Shown: in pieces, positions 26,417 through 35,285 of the stretch
Position numbering within the stretch: the first letter of the stretch is position 1
Layout of the letters: every line of letters starts with the position of its first letter
Origin: Thermomonas paludicola
GTDB taxonomy: Bacteria > Pseudomonadota > Gammaproteobacteria > Xanthomonadales > Xanthomonadaceae
Assembly: GCF_024498955.1 (NCBI RefSeq)
Contig: NZ_CP093311.1
Coordinates: forward strand, 744,001 to 808,000
DNA: 64,000 nt
Reading direction: 5' to 3'
The notes under the pieces: generated by a model
What the model saw: the letters and a program-made list of their open reading frames with translations, nothing else
Database searches by the model: none
Told to the model about the DNA's origin: nothing
Position numbers and translations under genes: made by a program

Positions 26417-27511
26417 TCAGGCCTTGATCTCGCTGGCCCAGTAGGCTTCGATTTGTTGCACCAGCTCCGCGGGCAGCGGCACGTAGTGCAGCGCATTCGC
26501 CTGCGACTGGCCGTTCTCGAACGCCCACTTGAAGAAGTCCAGGGTGTTGCGCGCGCGCTGCGCGTCCTTCGGCTGGCGGTAGGCCAGCACGAACACGGTG
26601 GCGCTGATCGGCCAAGCTTGCGCGCCGGGCGCGTCGGTGATCACCAGGTTGAAGTCCTTGGCGTTCTTCCAGTCGGCGCTGGCGGCGGCGGCCTGGAAGG
26701 TCTCGGCGCTTGGTTGCACCCAGTTGCCGGCGGCGTTCTGCATCGCGGTGAATGCCATCGTGTTCTCGGTGGCATAGGCCAGCTCGACGTAGCCGATGGC
26801 ACCCTTGATCTGCTTCACGTAAGCAGCCACGCCCTCGTTGCCCTTGCCGCCCACGCCGGTGGGCCAGCCAACCGAGGTGCCTTCGCCGACCTTGGCCTTC
26901 CACGCCGGGCTGACCTTGGACAGGTAGTTGACGAAGTTGAAGGTGGTGCCGGAGCCGTCGGAGCGATGCACCACGCTGATCTTGCCGGCCGGCAGCGCCA
27001 CGCCCGGGTTGAGCGCGGCGATCGCCGGATCATTCCAGGCCGTGACCTTGCCCAGGTAGATGTCGGCCAGCAGCGCGCCGGTCAAGCGCAGCTTGCCGGC
27101 GGCGATGCCCTCCACGTTCACGACCGGCACCACGCCGCCGATGGTGGCCGGGAATTGCGCGAGACCCGCTTGAGCGAGTTCGTCAGAGGCCAGCGGTTTG
27201 TCCGACGCGCCGAAATCCACGGTGCCGGCCTTGATCTGGGCGATGCCGCCGCCGGAGCCGATCGATTGGTAGTTGATCTTGTGCCGGGTGGCCTTGTTGT
27301 AGTCGTCCGACCACTTGGAAATCAGCGGATAGACGAATGTCGAGCCGGCACCGGTGATCTGCACGGCCACCTCGTCGCCCGCAGTGGCGCCTGCCGCGGG
27401 GGTGCCGGCGCTGTTCCCTGTCGCCGGCGTGCTCTCGTTCTTGCAGGCGGCCAGGCCAACCAGCAGGCACAGGGCCAGGGCGGCGAGGCGGGGCGAGGGT
27501 GTGAGGTTCAT
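26417..27511 (-). CDS. pstS: Phosphate-binding protein PstS, lipoprotein form
   Basis: 364 residues. The signal ends in a lipobox LAAC (lipidated C23) followed by a Thr/Gly/Ala-rich linker, so it is membrane-anchored. Phosphate-binding loops: ITGAGSTFVYPL, YQSIGSGGGIAQI, FGASDKPL, and VVHRSDGSGTTFNFVNYL. It captures Pi in the periplasm for PstCAB. A PHO box lies 64 bases before the ATG. A second, non-lipidated PstS is encoded directly upstream at 27710; the two are clear paralogues with near-identical binding loops. Confidence 0.94.
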   Translation of the reverse strand: MNLTPSPRLAALALCLLVGLAACKNESTPATGNSAGTPAAGATAGDEVAVQITGAGSTFVYPLISKWSDDYNKATRHKINYQSIGSGGGIAQIKAGTVDFGASDKPLASDELAQAGLAQFPATIGGVVPVVNVEGIAAGKLRLTGALLADIYLGKVTAWNDPAIAALNPGVALPAGKISVVHRSDGSGTTFNFVNYLSKVSPAWKAKVGEGTSVGWPTGVGGKGNEGVAAYVKQIKGAIGYVELAYATENTMAFTAMQNAAGNWVQPSAETFQAAAASADWKNAKDFNLVITDAPGAQAWPISATVFVLAYRQPKDAQRARNTLDFFKWAFENGQSQANALHYVPLPAELVQQIEAYWASEIKA

Positions 27512-27574
27512 GGGCGTGCTCCTGTAGCGGTGGCGCCGGGCGTGTCCCGGAAGCGCTCATGAAACGCTGTTTTT

Positions 27575-27592
27575 GTGACATCCGGATGACAG
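27575..27592 (-). promoter_or_regulatory. PHO box (PhoB site) upstream of the lipoprotein pstS
   Basis: On the minus strand CTGTCAT-CCGG-ATGTCAC: two 7-bp direct repeats separated by 4 bases (11-bp period), matching the PhoB consensus at nearly every repeat position. It makes the pstS-pstC-pstA-pstB-phoU operon inducible by phosphate starvation independently of the upstream pstS. Confidence 0.8.
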
Positions 27593-27640
27593 TCGGCGGC
27601 GCCGGGTATGCAGGGCGTTGCGGGATGCGGCATCGGTTGC

Positions 27641-27668
27641 AAAAAAAGAGCGGGCCATGAGGCCCGCT
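27641..27668 (-). terminator. Rho-independent terminator of the second pstS
   Basis: 8-bp stem AGCGGGCC / GGCCCGCT (27649-27668, loop ATGA); on the minus strand it is followed by a run of seven Ts (27647-27641). It separates the two pstS transcription units. Confidence 0.88.
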
Positions 27669-27709
27669 TGGCATTCAACCCCGGCAAGACTTGCCGGTTT
27701 GCTGCGGCC

Positions 27710-28726
27710 TTACTTGATGTTTTGCGCCCAATAGGCTTCGATCTGGCCGACCAGTGAATTGGGCAGAGGCACGTAATCCAGCGAGCTTGCCTGCGCCTGG
27801 CCGTGCTCGAACGACCACTTGAAGAAGTCCAGTGCGGCCTTGGTGCGGGCGGCGTTCTTCGGCTTCTTGTACATGATCGCCCAGGTGGTGGCGGTGATCG
27901 GCCAGGCCTGCTCGCCCGGCGCATTGGTCATGATCAGGTTGAAATCCTTGGCCGACGCCCAGTTGGCGGTAGCCGCGGCAGCGGAGAATGTGTCGTCGCG
28001 CGGCTGCACGAAGTTGCCGGCGGCGTTTTTCATGCGTGAATAGGTCAGTTTGTTCTGCAGCGCGTAGGCATACTCCACGTAGCCGATGCCGCCGCGGATC
28101 TGCTTGACGTAGGCCGCCACGCCCTCGTTGCCCTTGCCACCCACGCCGGCCGGCCAGGCGACCGCGGTGCCTTCGCTGACCTTGGCCTTCCAGTCCGGGC
28201 TGACCTTGGACAGGTAATTGGTGAAGTTGAAGGTGGTGCCGGAACCGTCCGAGCGATGCACCACGGTGATCTTCATGTCCGGCAGCTGCAGGCCACCGTT
28301 GAGCGCGGCGATCGCCGGGTCGTTCCAGCGGGTCACCTTGCCCAGGAAGATGTCGGCCAGCAAGGTGCCGTCCAGCTTCATCGCGCCGGGGGCGACGCCG
28401 GGCACGTTGACCACCGGCACGATGCCGCCGATCACCACCGGGAACTGGCCCAGGCCGGATTTCTTCAGCTCGTCAGGCGGCAGCGGCTTGTCGGAGGCTC
28501 CGAAATCCACGGTGCCGGCCTTGATCTGGGCGATGCCGCCCCCGGAGCCGATCGACTGGTAATTGATCTTGTTGCCGGTGGCGGCGTTGTAGTCGGCGGA
28601 CCACTTCGACAGGATTGGATACACGAAGGTGGAGCCGGCGCCGGTGATGTCGGCGGCGAAGGCGCTTGCAGCGAAGCTGGTGGCCAGCGCGAGTGCGGCG
28701 ATGCGGAGCTTGAAGGATTTGGACAC
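27710..28726 (-). CDS. pstS: Phosphate-binding protein PstS, periplasmic form (paralogue)
   Basis: 338 residues. The start is a GTG at 28726: an AGGAG lies 7 bases upstream, and the codons that follow encode a clean cleavable signal peptide (LRIAALALATSFAASAFA) before ADITGAGSTFVYPI. In-frame ATGs further upstream overlap the PHO boxes and are not credible. The same Pi-binding loops as the lipoprotein paralogue are present (YQSIGSGGGIAQI, VVHRSDGSGTTFNFTNYL). It has its own PhoB promoter and terminator, so it is made as a monocistronic, soluble receptor. Confidence 0.93.
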   Translation of the reverse strand: MSKSFKLRIAALALATSFAASAFAADITGAGSTFVYPILSKWSADYNAATGNKINYQSIGSGGGIAQIKAGTVDFGASDKPLPPDELKKSGLGQFPVVIGGIVPVVNVPGVAPGAMKLDGTLLADIFLGKVTRWNDPAIAALNGGLQLPDMKITVVHRSDGSGTTFNFTNYLSKVSPDWKAKVSEGTAVAWPAGVGGKGNEGVAAYVKQIRGGIGYVEYAYALQNKLTYSRMKNAAGNFVQPRDDTFSAAAATANWASAKDFNLIMTNAPGEQAWPITATTWAIMYKKPKNAARTKAALDFFKWSFEHGQAQASSLDYVPLPNSLVGQIEAYWAQNIK

Positions 28727-28792
28727 GTAAGGACTCCTGATGAGCGGATGCGACGGGTTCGCCCGTCTCGTGGCGCATTTCACCGCGCATGC

Positions 28793-28832
28793 GTGACATT
28801 CACGGGAAGCTGCAGTGACAGTTGCGTGACAC
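28793..28832 (-). promoter_or_regulatory. Multi-repeat PHO box upstream of the second pstS
   Basis: On the minus strand GTGTCAC-GCAA-CTGTCAC (28832-28815) is a canonical two-repeat box. A further ATGTCAC copy lies at 28799-28793, exactly two 11-bp periods away, with a degenerate unit between. This suggests more than one PhoB dimer. The same region is the upstream region of the divergent porin gene. Confidence 0.78.
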
Positions 28833-28993
28833 GAAGCGGGAGGCGGTGTTTGCGCGGTACCGGCAAGAAAACCTCGCAACCGCCATGAAACTGCAATCAA
28901 ACGGATGTGAAATTCAACTCCGACATGCGACGCCGGCGAGAGCCTGCGCGCAACGGTCATTCAGGCAATCCCACATTCCATCGGAGTCTTTAC

Positions 28994-30202
28994 ATGCGCC
29001 CCACCCATTTGGCCGCCGCGATCGCCCTGGTCGTCGCTGGCAGCACCAGTTGCAATGCCGTTGCGCAGACCGCACCCAGCGCCCGGGACATTGCGGATCT
29101 GAAAGCGCAGGTCGCCGCGCTGCAGGCGCAGATCCAGAGTCTGGAAGAACGCACCGATGCACAGTCCGACGTCAACCTGGTCCAAGCCAAGCTCAATGAA
29201 GATGCGGAGGCGGCCAAGAGCAGGATGGACAAGCTCGCCAAGCTGCTGAATGACACCAGCATCAGCGGGCGCATGTACTACAACCTGACCAGCATCGACG
29301 ACAGCAGCAAAGGCGTGAAGACCGACAAGTCCGGCTTCGCCTTCGACATCAAGCGCTTCTACCTGGGCGTGGACCACAAGTTCAACGACCAGTGGTCGAT
29401 GAACCTGACCACCGATTTCCAGTATTCCTCGGCGATCGGCGCCACCGAGATCTACCTGAAGAAAGCCTACGTGCAGTACAAGCTCAGCGACGCGTTCGTG
29501 CTGCGCGCCGGTGCCACCGACCTGCCGTGGGTGCCGTTCGCCGAGAACTACTACGGCATGCGTTATGTCGAAAACACCCTGGTCGACCGACTGAAGTTCG
29601 GCACCTCCGCCGACTGGGGCGTGCATGCCAGCGGCAAGCTCGCCGGCGGCTCGGTGGAGTACGCAGTCGCGGCGCTGAATGGCAACGGTTACAAGAACCC
29701 AAGCCGCAGCAAGGGGTTGGATTTCGAAGGCCGGATGAGCTACATGCCGACCATGAACACGGTACTGGCGCTGGGCTTCTACAACGGCACTCTCGGCAAG
29801 GAGAAGCAGACCGTCAACAGCCTGCACAACGCCGAGCGCATCGACTTCCTGGCCGCCTATGCGTCCGGCACCACCCGCTTCGGCGCCGAATACTTCCAGG
29901 CCAGGAACTGGAACAACGTGCTGACCGTGGCGGCCGACAAGGCCAGCGGCTGGTCGGTTTGGGGTAGCACGGGCCTGGGCGACGGGGGCATCAATCTGTT
30001 CGCCCGCTACGATCGCACCGATCCGAGCAGGATCCTCGATCCGACCCTGCGCGACACGTACTACAACGTCGGCGTGGAGTTTCCGATCACCAAGGGCGTG
30101 AAGCTGTCCACCGTGTACAAGCACACAGACCAGAAGAACGCGCTGCTGACCAAGGATCTCAAGACCGACGAGTTCGGCGTGTGGGGCGAGTTCCGCTTCT
30201 GA
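28994..30202 (+). CDS. OprO/OprP-type (phosphate/polyphosphate-selective) porin
   Basis: 402 residues. A signal peptide (to about residue 25, SCNAVAQ) is followed by a coiled-coil stretch rich in Gln/Ala/Leu (residues ~30-75, DLKAQVAALQAQIQSLEER) of the kind that trimerises such porins, then a 16-strand-type barrel ending in F (WGEFRF). A GGAG at 28983 supports the ATG at 28994. Divergent from pstS across a region with PHO boxes, so it probably supplies phosphate or polyphosphate through the outer membrane. No separate plus-strand PHO box is visible. Confidence 0.85.
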   Translation: MRPTHLAAAIALVVAGSTSCNAVAQTAPSARDIADLKAQVAALQAQIQSLEERTDAQSDVNLVQAKLNEDAEAAKSRMDKLAKLLNDTSISGRMYYNLTSIDDSSKGVKTDKSGFAFDIKRFYLGVDHKFNDQWSMNLTTDFQYSSAIGATEIYLKKAYVQYKLSDAFVLRAGATDLPWVPFAENYYGMRYVENTLVDRLKFGTSADWGVHASGKLAGGSVEYAVAALNGNGYKNPSRSKGLDFEGRMSYMPTMNTVLALGFYNGTLGKEKQTVNSLHNAERIDFLAAYASGTTRFGAEYFQARNWNNVLTVAADKASGWSVWGSTGLGDGGINLFARYDRTDPSRILDPTLRDTYYNVGVEFPITKGVKLSTVYKHTDQKNALLTKDLKTDEFGVWGEFRF

Positions 30203-30232
30203 TCCAGGAAGTGGCCAGACGAAGTGGCACGG

Positions 30233-30262
30233 GCGGCGGACTTCGGTCTGCCGCTTTTTTTT
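30233..30262 (+). terminator. Rho-independent terminator of the porin gene
   Basis: 9-bp stem GCGGCGGAC / GTCTGCCGC (one G-T pair) with a stable TTCG tetraloop (30233-30254), followed by eight Ts. Confidence 0.92.
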
Positions 30263-30273
30263 GTGCGCGCGGC

Positions 30274-30963
30274 TCAGTTGACCCAGCTCGACGGGCCTTT
30301 ATCGGGCCAGCGGCACAGGTCGTGAACCGGGCAATGCAGGCAGTCCGGCTTGCGCGCCTTGCAGGTGTAGCGCCCGTGCAGGATCAGCCAGTGGTGCGCG
30401 TCGCGCGCGAACTCGGCCGGCACCAGCCGCACCAGCTTGTCTTCCACCGCGCGCACGTCCTTGCCCGGCGCCAGCCCGGTGCGATTGGCGACGCGGAAGA
30501 TGTGCGTGTCCACCGCGATGGTCGGCTCGCCGAACGCGGTGTTGAGGATGACATTCGCGGTCTTGCGGCCCACGCCGGGCAACGCTTCCAGCGCCTCGCG
30601 GGTGCGCGGCACTGCGCCGTCGTGGCGCTGCAGCAGCAATCGGCACAGGGCAATCACGTTGGCGGCCTTGGCGTTGTACAGGCCGATGGTGTTGATGCAG
30701 CCCTTCAGCCCGTCCTCGCCCAGCGCCAGGATCGCGGCCGGCGTGTTGGCGACCGGGTACAGCTTGCGGGTCGCCTTGTTGACGCCGATGTCGGTGGCCT
30801 GCGCGGACAGCACCACCGCGACCAGCAGCTCGAACGGCGTGCCGTATTCCAGCTCGGTGGTCGGATGCGGGTTGGCATCGCGCAGGCGGGTGAACAGGTC
30901 GGCGATCTCGCCGGGCGTCAGCTTGCTGCCGCGCGCGGCGCGGGGTTTGCGCGGTGCGCTCAT
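30274..30963 (-). CDS. nth: Endonuclease III
   Basis: 229 residues. Helix-hairpin-helix LEALPGVGRKTANVI with the catalytic Lys, the catalytic Asp in IAVDTHIFRVANR, and a C-terminal [4Fe-4S] loop with the C-x6-C-x2-C-x5-C spacing (CKARKPDCLHCPVHDLC). It is a DNA glycosylase/AP lyase for oxidised pyrimidines. The ATG overlaps the stop of the upstream Cys-motif gene by 4 bases. Confidence 0.95.
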   Translation of the reverse strand: MSAPRKPRAARGSKLTPGEIADLFTRLRDANPHPTTELEYGTPFELLVAVVLSAQATDIGVNKATRKLYPVANTPAAILALGEDGLKGCINTIGLYNAKAANVIALCRLLLQRHDGAVPRTREALEALPGVGRKTANVILNTAFGEPTIAVDTHIFRVANRTGLAPGKDVRAVEDKLVRLVPAEFARDAHHWLILHGRYTCKARKPDCLHCPVHDLCRWPDKGPSSWVN

Positions 30964-31325
30964 GCGTGGCGCGCCTTCGCCTTTGCCAGTGCGCGCGCCA
31001 GCGCATCCGCGGCGGCCGAAGGCAGGGCCGCCTGTTGTGCCTGCGGGGCCGGTGCGGGCCGGCGCGCGGCCTCGCGTTCTGCCTGGATCCGCGCCAGCCG
31101 CACGGCGCGGGCGCGATGGCGCTCGCGCGCAGCCAGCGCGAAGCGGCGGGCGTCGCGTGCTTCGATCAGGCGGATGCCGCATTCCGGCGCGCAGGCCGGG
31201 CAGGGCTGTGCGTCGAGCAGGCCAAGCGACAGCGCGGCGTCGAGGTCGTCCTCGCGCAGCGCCGCCATCAGGGCGTGTGCCGGATGCTCGAGTGCGCAGC
31301 TGCAGGTTGGACAGGGAATGTGCAT
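30960..31325 (-). CDS. Conserved hypothetical Cys-motif protein
   Basis: 121 residues, function not recognised. The N-terminus has paired cysteines (HIPCPTCSC, and QPCPACAPECGIRL about residue 41) that could form a zinc ribbon; the C-terminal half is an Arg/Ala-rich helix (ARRFALAARERHRARAVRL). It is translationally coupled to nth (ATGA overlap), which suggests a linked or co-regulated role; similar coupled genes occur in Xanthomonadaceae from memory, not checked. Confidence 0.65.
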   Translation of the reverse strand: MHIPCPTCSCALEHPAHALMAALREDDLDAALSLGLLDAQPCPACAPECGIRLIEARDARRFALAARERHRARAVRLARIQAEREAARRPAPAPQAQQAALPSAAADALARALAKAKARHA

Positions 31326-31437
31326 GTGTTGCTCGTCATGCCCGCGCGGGCGAGCCTCTCGCCTTGCATGTCAGTGCCCAGTCGAATGCTGGATCCCCGC
31401 CTTCGCGAAGACGCCAGCGGATGCCGGGGACGCGGCC

Positions 31438-32220
<783 letters not shown>

Positions 32221-32423
32221 GCAATGTCCAAAAATAGAGGGTGGATGGGGGAACTTCGGCCGCTGCCGGGGGTCGCAGGAGGAGCGTCGGTAGCCGTGGA
32301 AGGCCGGGGCCAGTATCCTAACGTGTCGCCTCGGGGCTGTTCGACCGATGAGACAAGCCGCCCGCCAATGATGTCGGGCCCATGTAGCCGCTTCTGCGGC
32401 TTCTCAGACAAATGAGGTTGTGG

Positions 32424-33170
32424 ATGAAGTTGCGTTTGATTGCTGCCAGCGTGGCGGCCCTGACCCTGACCGCCGGCATTGCCTCGGCGCAGTCCAAGCC
32501 GGCGGCAGCTCCTGCGAAGCCGGCAACTCCAGCCGCCGCCTCGGCCGCCAATTCGGCGGCGATGCCGGTGGTCGACAAGACCCATGCCAGCTACGCCTTC
32601 GGGTGGCAGCTGGGCCAGGAACTGGCAAGCGGCGGCGAGCCCATCGATATCGCCACCGTGGTGCGTGGCGTGCAGGATGCCTTCGCCAAGAAGCAGCCGG
32701 CTTACACCGAGCAGCAATTGGGCACGGCCTATGCCGGTTTCCAGAAGCGTCTTGAGATCAAGGCGCAGGAAGCCTTCCGCAGGGCGCTGGCCGACAACGA
32801 AGCGCAGTCGGTCGATTTCGTCGGCAAGTTCAAGGCGCAGCCGGGCGTGATCACGCTGCCCAGCGGCATCATGTACCGCGTGGCCAAGGCGGGCACCGGC
32901 GCCAAGCCGGGCGCGACCAGCGAGGTGCAGATCGCGTTCCGCAGCTTCCTGGCCGCGGTTGGCGTGCCGCTCAGCGGCGTGCAGACGCCGCCGCCGTTCA
33001 AGGCTGCCGATGCGCCAATCCCGGCGCTGAAGGAAACCCTGCCGTTGATGCAGCAGGGCGCGGTGTGGGAGGTGGTGATCCCGCCGGGCAAGGGCTTGGG
33101 TGGCGGTCAGAACGAGCAGTTCGCAAAGCAGGCCGTGGCCATGCAGATCGAGCTGGGCGCGGTGAAGTAA
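32424..33170 (+). CDS. Periplasmic FKBP-type prolyl isomerase-like protein
   Basis: 248 residues. Signal peptide to about residue 23 (LTAGIASA), a Pro/Ala linker, then the FKBP N-terminal dimerisation domain (SYAFGWQLGQELASGG, VVRGVQDAFAKKQPAYTEQQL). The C-terminal FKBP-like domain keeps LPSGIMYRVAKAGTGAKP but is degenerate in the middle; the segment normally containing the D/W active-site residues reads FRSFLAAVGVPLSG, so catalytic activity is doubtful. A nearby ATG at 32412 is in frame; I prefer 32424, which starts directly at the basic n-region of the signal. Confidence 0.78.
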   Translation: MKLRLIAASVAALTLTAGIASAQSKPAAAPAKPATPAAASAANSAAMPVVDKTHASYAFGWQLGQELASGGEPIDIATVVRGVQDAFAKKQPAYTEQQLGTAYAGFQKRLEIKAQEAFRRALADNEAQSVDFVGKFKAQPGVITLPSGIMYRVAKAGTGAKPGATSEVQIAFRSFLAAVGVPLSGVQTPPPFKAADAPIPALKETLPLMQQGAVWEVVIPPGKGLGGGQNEQFAKQAVAMQIELGAVK

Positions 33171-33240
33171 TCCCGCACGGCGGGTTGCGTTCCTCGATGC
33201 GCCGGCCTTGTGCCGGCGCATCGCGTTTCGGGGGTACCCT

Positions 33241-33438
33241 ATGCACATGAGTGTCCAGTTTCGTGCCGTGCTCAGCCCCTGCACCGGCATTTGTACCCTC
33301 GACGATGCGGGGCTGTGCCGGGGCTGCCACCGCACTGCCGACGAAATCGCGGCGTGGTCGGCAATGAGCGATGCCGCCCGCCTGCACGCCATGGAGACCT
33401 TGCTGCCGGCGCGCGCGGCAGCGTGCGGTGACGATTGA
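33241..33438 (+). CDS. DUF1289 small Cys protein
   Basis: 65 residues. PCTGICTLDDAGLCRGCHRT shows the four-Cys pattern of the DUF1289 (YdhL) family, with the usual EIAAWSAMSDAAR helix after it. Function unknown; probably binds a metal or FeS. Overlaps the Nudix gene by one base; the DUF1289, Nudix and sulfurtransferase genes are coupled in a row. Confidence 0.85.
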   Translation: MHMSVQFRAVLSPCTGICTLDDAGLCRGCHRTADEIAAWSAMSDAARLHAMETLLPARAAACGDD

Positions 33439-34064
33439 TGGAGCCCGACGCGCTGGCCTCGTGGCTGCTGCCGGCACTGCATTCCCTGGCGGTGCCGCCT
33501 GCGGAGCGCCCGTGGAACCTGCACGAGCTGGACGGGCTGCCGCTGCCGCCGCAGCCCCGCCCCGCCGCGGTGCTGGTGGGCATCATTCCGCGCCCGGCCG
33601 GCGCGGGGGTGCTGCTGACCCGGCGCAACGACCGCATGCGCCAGCATGCGGGGCAAGTGAGTTTTCCCGGTGGACGCATCGAAGGTGTGGATGCCAGCCC
33701 TGCCGCCGCTGCGTTGCGCGAGGCGCACGAGGAGGTCGGCCTGGATGCAGGGCAGGTGCGCGCCCTGGGGTATCTGGATCCGCTGCTGACCATCACCGGT
33801 TACCGCGTGTTGCCGCTGCTGGCGTTGATCGATCCCGGTTTCGTGGCCCGCCCCGACCCTGGCGAGGTGGCCGAGGTGTTCGAAGTGCCATTGTCGCTGC
33901 TGCTGGACCCGGCCAGCCTGGAGCAAGTCGAGCTGCAGTTCGGTGGCCTGTCCCGCCACGTGTTCCAATACCGTTATGAACAACAGCGGATCTGGGGCGT
34001 GACCGCTTCGATTCTTTACAACCTGCGGCAACGGCTGGCGAATGCCAGCCAAGGGAGAGCGTGA
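33438..34064 (+). CDS. Nudix CoA pyrophosphatase (NudL-like)
   Basis: 208 residues. The Nudix box is QVSFPGGRIEGVDASPAAAA then LREAHEEVGLD; the REAHEEVG core with both metal Glu is intact, and the preceding part matches the UPF0035 (CoA-type) signature. It cleaves CoA derivatives to phosphopantetheine and 3',5'-ADP. The ATG at 33438 overlaps the DUF1289 stop. The stop overlaps the sulfurtransferase start by one base. Confidence 0.88.
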   Translation: MEPDALASWLLPALHSLAVPPAERPWNLHELDGLPLPPQPRPAAVLVGIIPRPAGAGVLLTRRNDRMRQHAGQVSFPGGRIEGVDASPAAAALREAHEEVGLDAGQVRALGYLDPLLTITGYRVLPLLALIDPGFVARPDPGEVAEVFEVPLSLLLDPASLEQVELQFGGLSRHVFQYRYEQQRIWGVTASILYNLRQRLANASQGRA

Positions 34065-34912
34065 TGGCTGGATGGACAACCGTGGTGCAGGCAGACATCT
34101 TTTCGATGGCACTGAACCGCTCTGACGTGGCCATCCTGGATTGCCGGTTCTCGTTGCTGGATCCCGCGTTGGGCGAACAGGAATGGCGGCGCGGGCATCT
34201 GCCGGGCGCGATCTACGCCAATCTGGAGCGCGACTTGTCCGACATGTCGCGGCAAGGGCAGGGGCGTCATCCGTGGCCGGAGCAACGGGCGTTCCTCGAC
34301 AAACTCATGCAGTGGGGGATCGAGCCGACCACGCAGGTGGTGGCCTACGACGGCAGCGACGGCGCCCTGGCGGCGCGCCTGTGGTTCCTGTTGCGCACAC
34401 TGGGCCACGAAAAAGTGGCGGTGCTGGATGGCGGCTGGTCGCGCTGGGTGTCGCAGGGCTTGCCCACCACCTCGCAGCCGCGCGCGCCGATGACCTCGCA
34501 GTACCGGGCCGAGTTCGACCAGTCGCGGCTGCTGGATGCCGATGGCGTGCAGGCCCATCTGGAGCAGGGCAAGCTGCTGCTGGATGCGCGCGCGCCCGCG
34601 CGTTTCCGCGGTGATGAGGAGCCGCTGGATCGCGTGGCCGGGCATGTGCCCGGCGCGGTCAATCGTCCCTATGCACAGAACCTGGGCGAAGACGGTCGCT
34701 TCAAGACGCCGATGCAGCTGGCCGATGAATACCGCGCGCTGCTCGATGGCCGCGATCCGGCCGACGTGGCGGTGATGTGCGGCTCCGGCGTCACCGCCTG
34801 CCACGACCTGCTGGCGATGGAACGTGCCGGGTTGCGCGGGGCAAAGCTCTATACCGGTTCCTGGAGTGGCTGGATTACCGATGCGTCGCGGCCGGTGGCG
34901 ACGGGAGGCTGA
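34064..34912 (+). CDS. Thiosulfate/3-mercaptopyruvate sulfurtransferase
   Basis: 282 residues, two rhodanese domains. Domain 1 (about 10-130) is inactive and has DGSDGALAARLWFLL. Domain 2 has the active loop VMCGSGVTACHDLLAMERAG near residue 235; the catalytic Cys in CGSGVTA fits the mercaptopyruvate sulfurtransferase type. It transfers sulfane sulfur to cyanide or thiol acceptors. Start ATG at 34064 has an AAGGGAGAG 6 bases upstream, part of the Nudix coding region. Confidence 0.9.
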   Translation: MAGWTTVVQADIFSMALNRSDVAILDCRFSLLDPALGEQEWRRGHLPGAIYANLERDLSDMSRQGQGRHPWPEQRAFLDKLMQWGIEPTTQVVAYDGSDGALAARLWFLLRTLGHEKVAVLDGGWSRWVSQGLPTTSQPRAPMTSQYRAEFDQSRLLDADGVQAHLEQGKLLLDARAPARFRGDEEPLDRVAGHVPGAVNRPYAQNLGEDGRFKTPMQLADEYRALLDGRDPADVAVMCGSGVTACHDLLAMERAGLRGAKLYTGSWSGWITDASRPVATGG

Positions 34913-34914
34913 AC

Positions 34915-35277
34915 ATGGACAACGCAGGCCAGCACGTGGAAATCTGGCATCGCCCCACGTGCGGCAATTCGCGTGGCGCGCTGGAATTGATCCGCGCGGC
35001 GGGGATCGAGCCGGTGATCGTGGACTATGTCAATCATCCGCCGAGCAAGGCGCGGCTGCGCCAGGCGATTGCCGACGCCGGCCTGCGCGTGCGCGAGGCG
35101 ATCCGCAGCAAGGAGCCGGAATACGCCGCTCTGGGGCTGGACGATCCGGCGCTGTCGGACGATGCCTTGCTGGACGCACTGGTGGCCACGCCGCTGCTGA
35201 TCAACCGGCCGTTCGTGTTCACCGCCCGGGGCGTGCGCCTGTGCCGGCCGCCGGAGCAGGTGCTCGGCCTGCTCTGA
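34915..35277 (+). CDS. arsC: ArsC-family (glutaredoxin-coupled) arsenate reductase
   Basis: 120 residues. The N-terminal IWHRPTCGNSRGALELI carries the active Cys, and the trailing NRPFVFTARGVRLCRPPEQVL contains the Arg that binds the anion; ArsC-like helical inserts are present between. It reduces arsenate using glutaredoxin, though Spx/YffB-like functions cannot be excluded. It is not linked to the arsR-arsM operon at 8386; only two bases separate it from the sulfurtransferase gene. Confidence 0.85.
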   Translation: MDNAGQHVEIWHRPTCGNSRGALELIRAAGIEPVIVDYVNHPPSKARLRQAIADAGLRVREAIRSKEPEYAALGLDDPALSDDALLDALVATPLLINRPFVFTARGVRLCRPPEQVLGLL

Positions 35278-35285
35278 GGGGCGGA

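Noticed and set aside
31326..31437. Palindromic GC-rich intergenic sequence resembling the REP-like elements of Xanthomonadales
   Set aside because: Fragments such as GGATCCCCGCCTTCGCG recall known repeats, but only one imperfect copy is in the window, so I cannot show that it is a repeat family.
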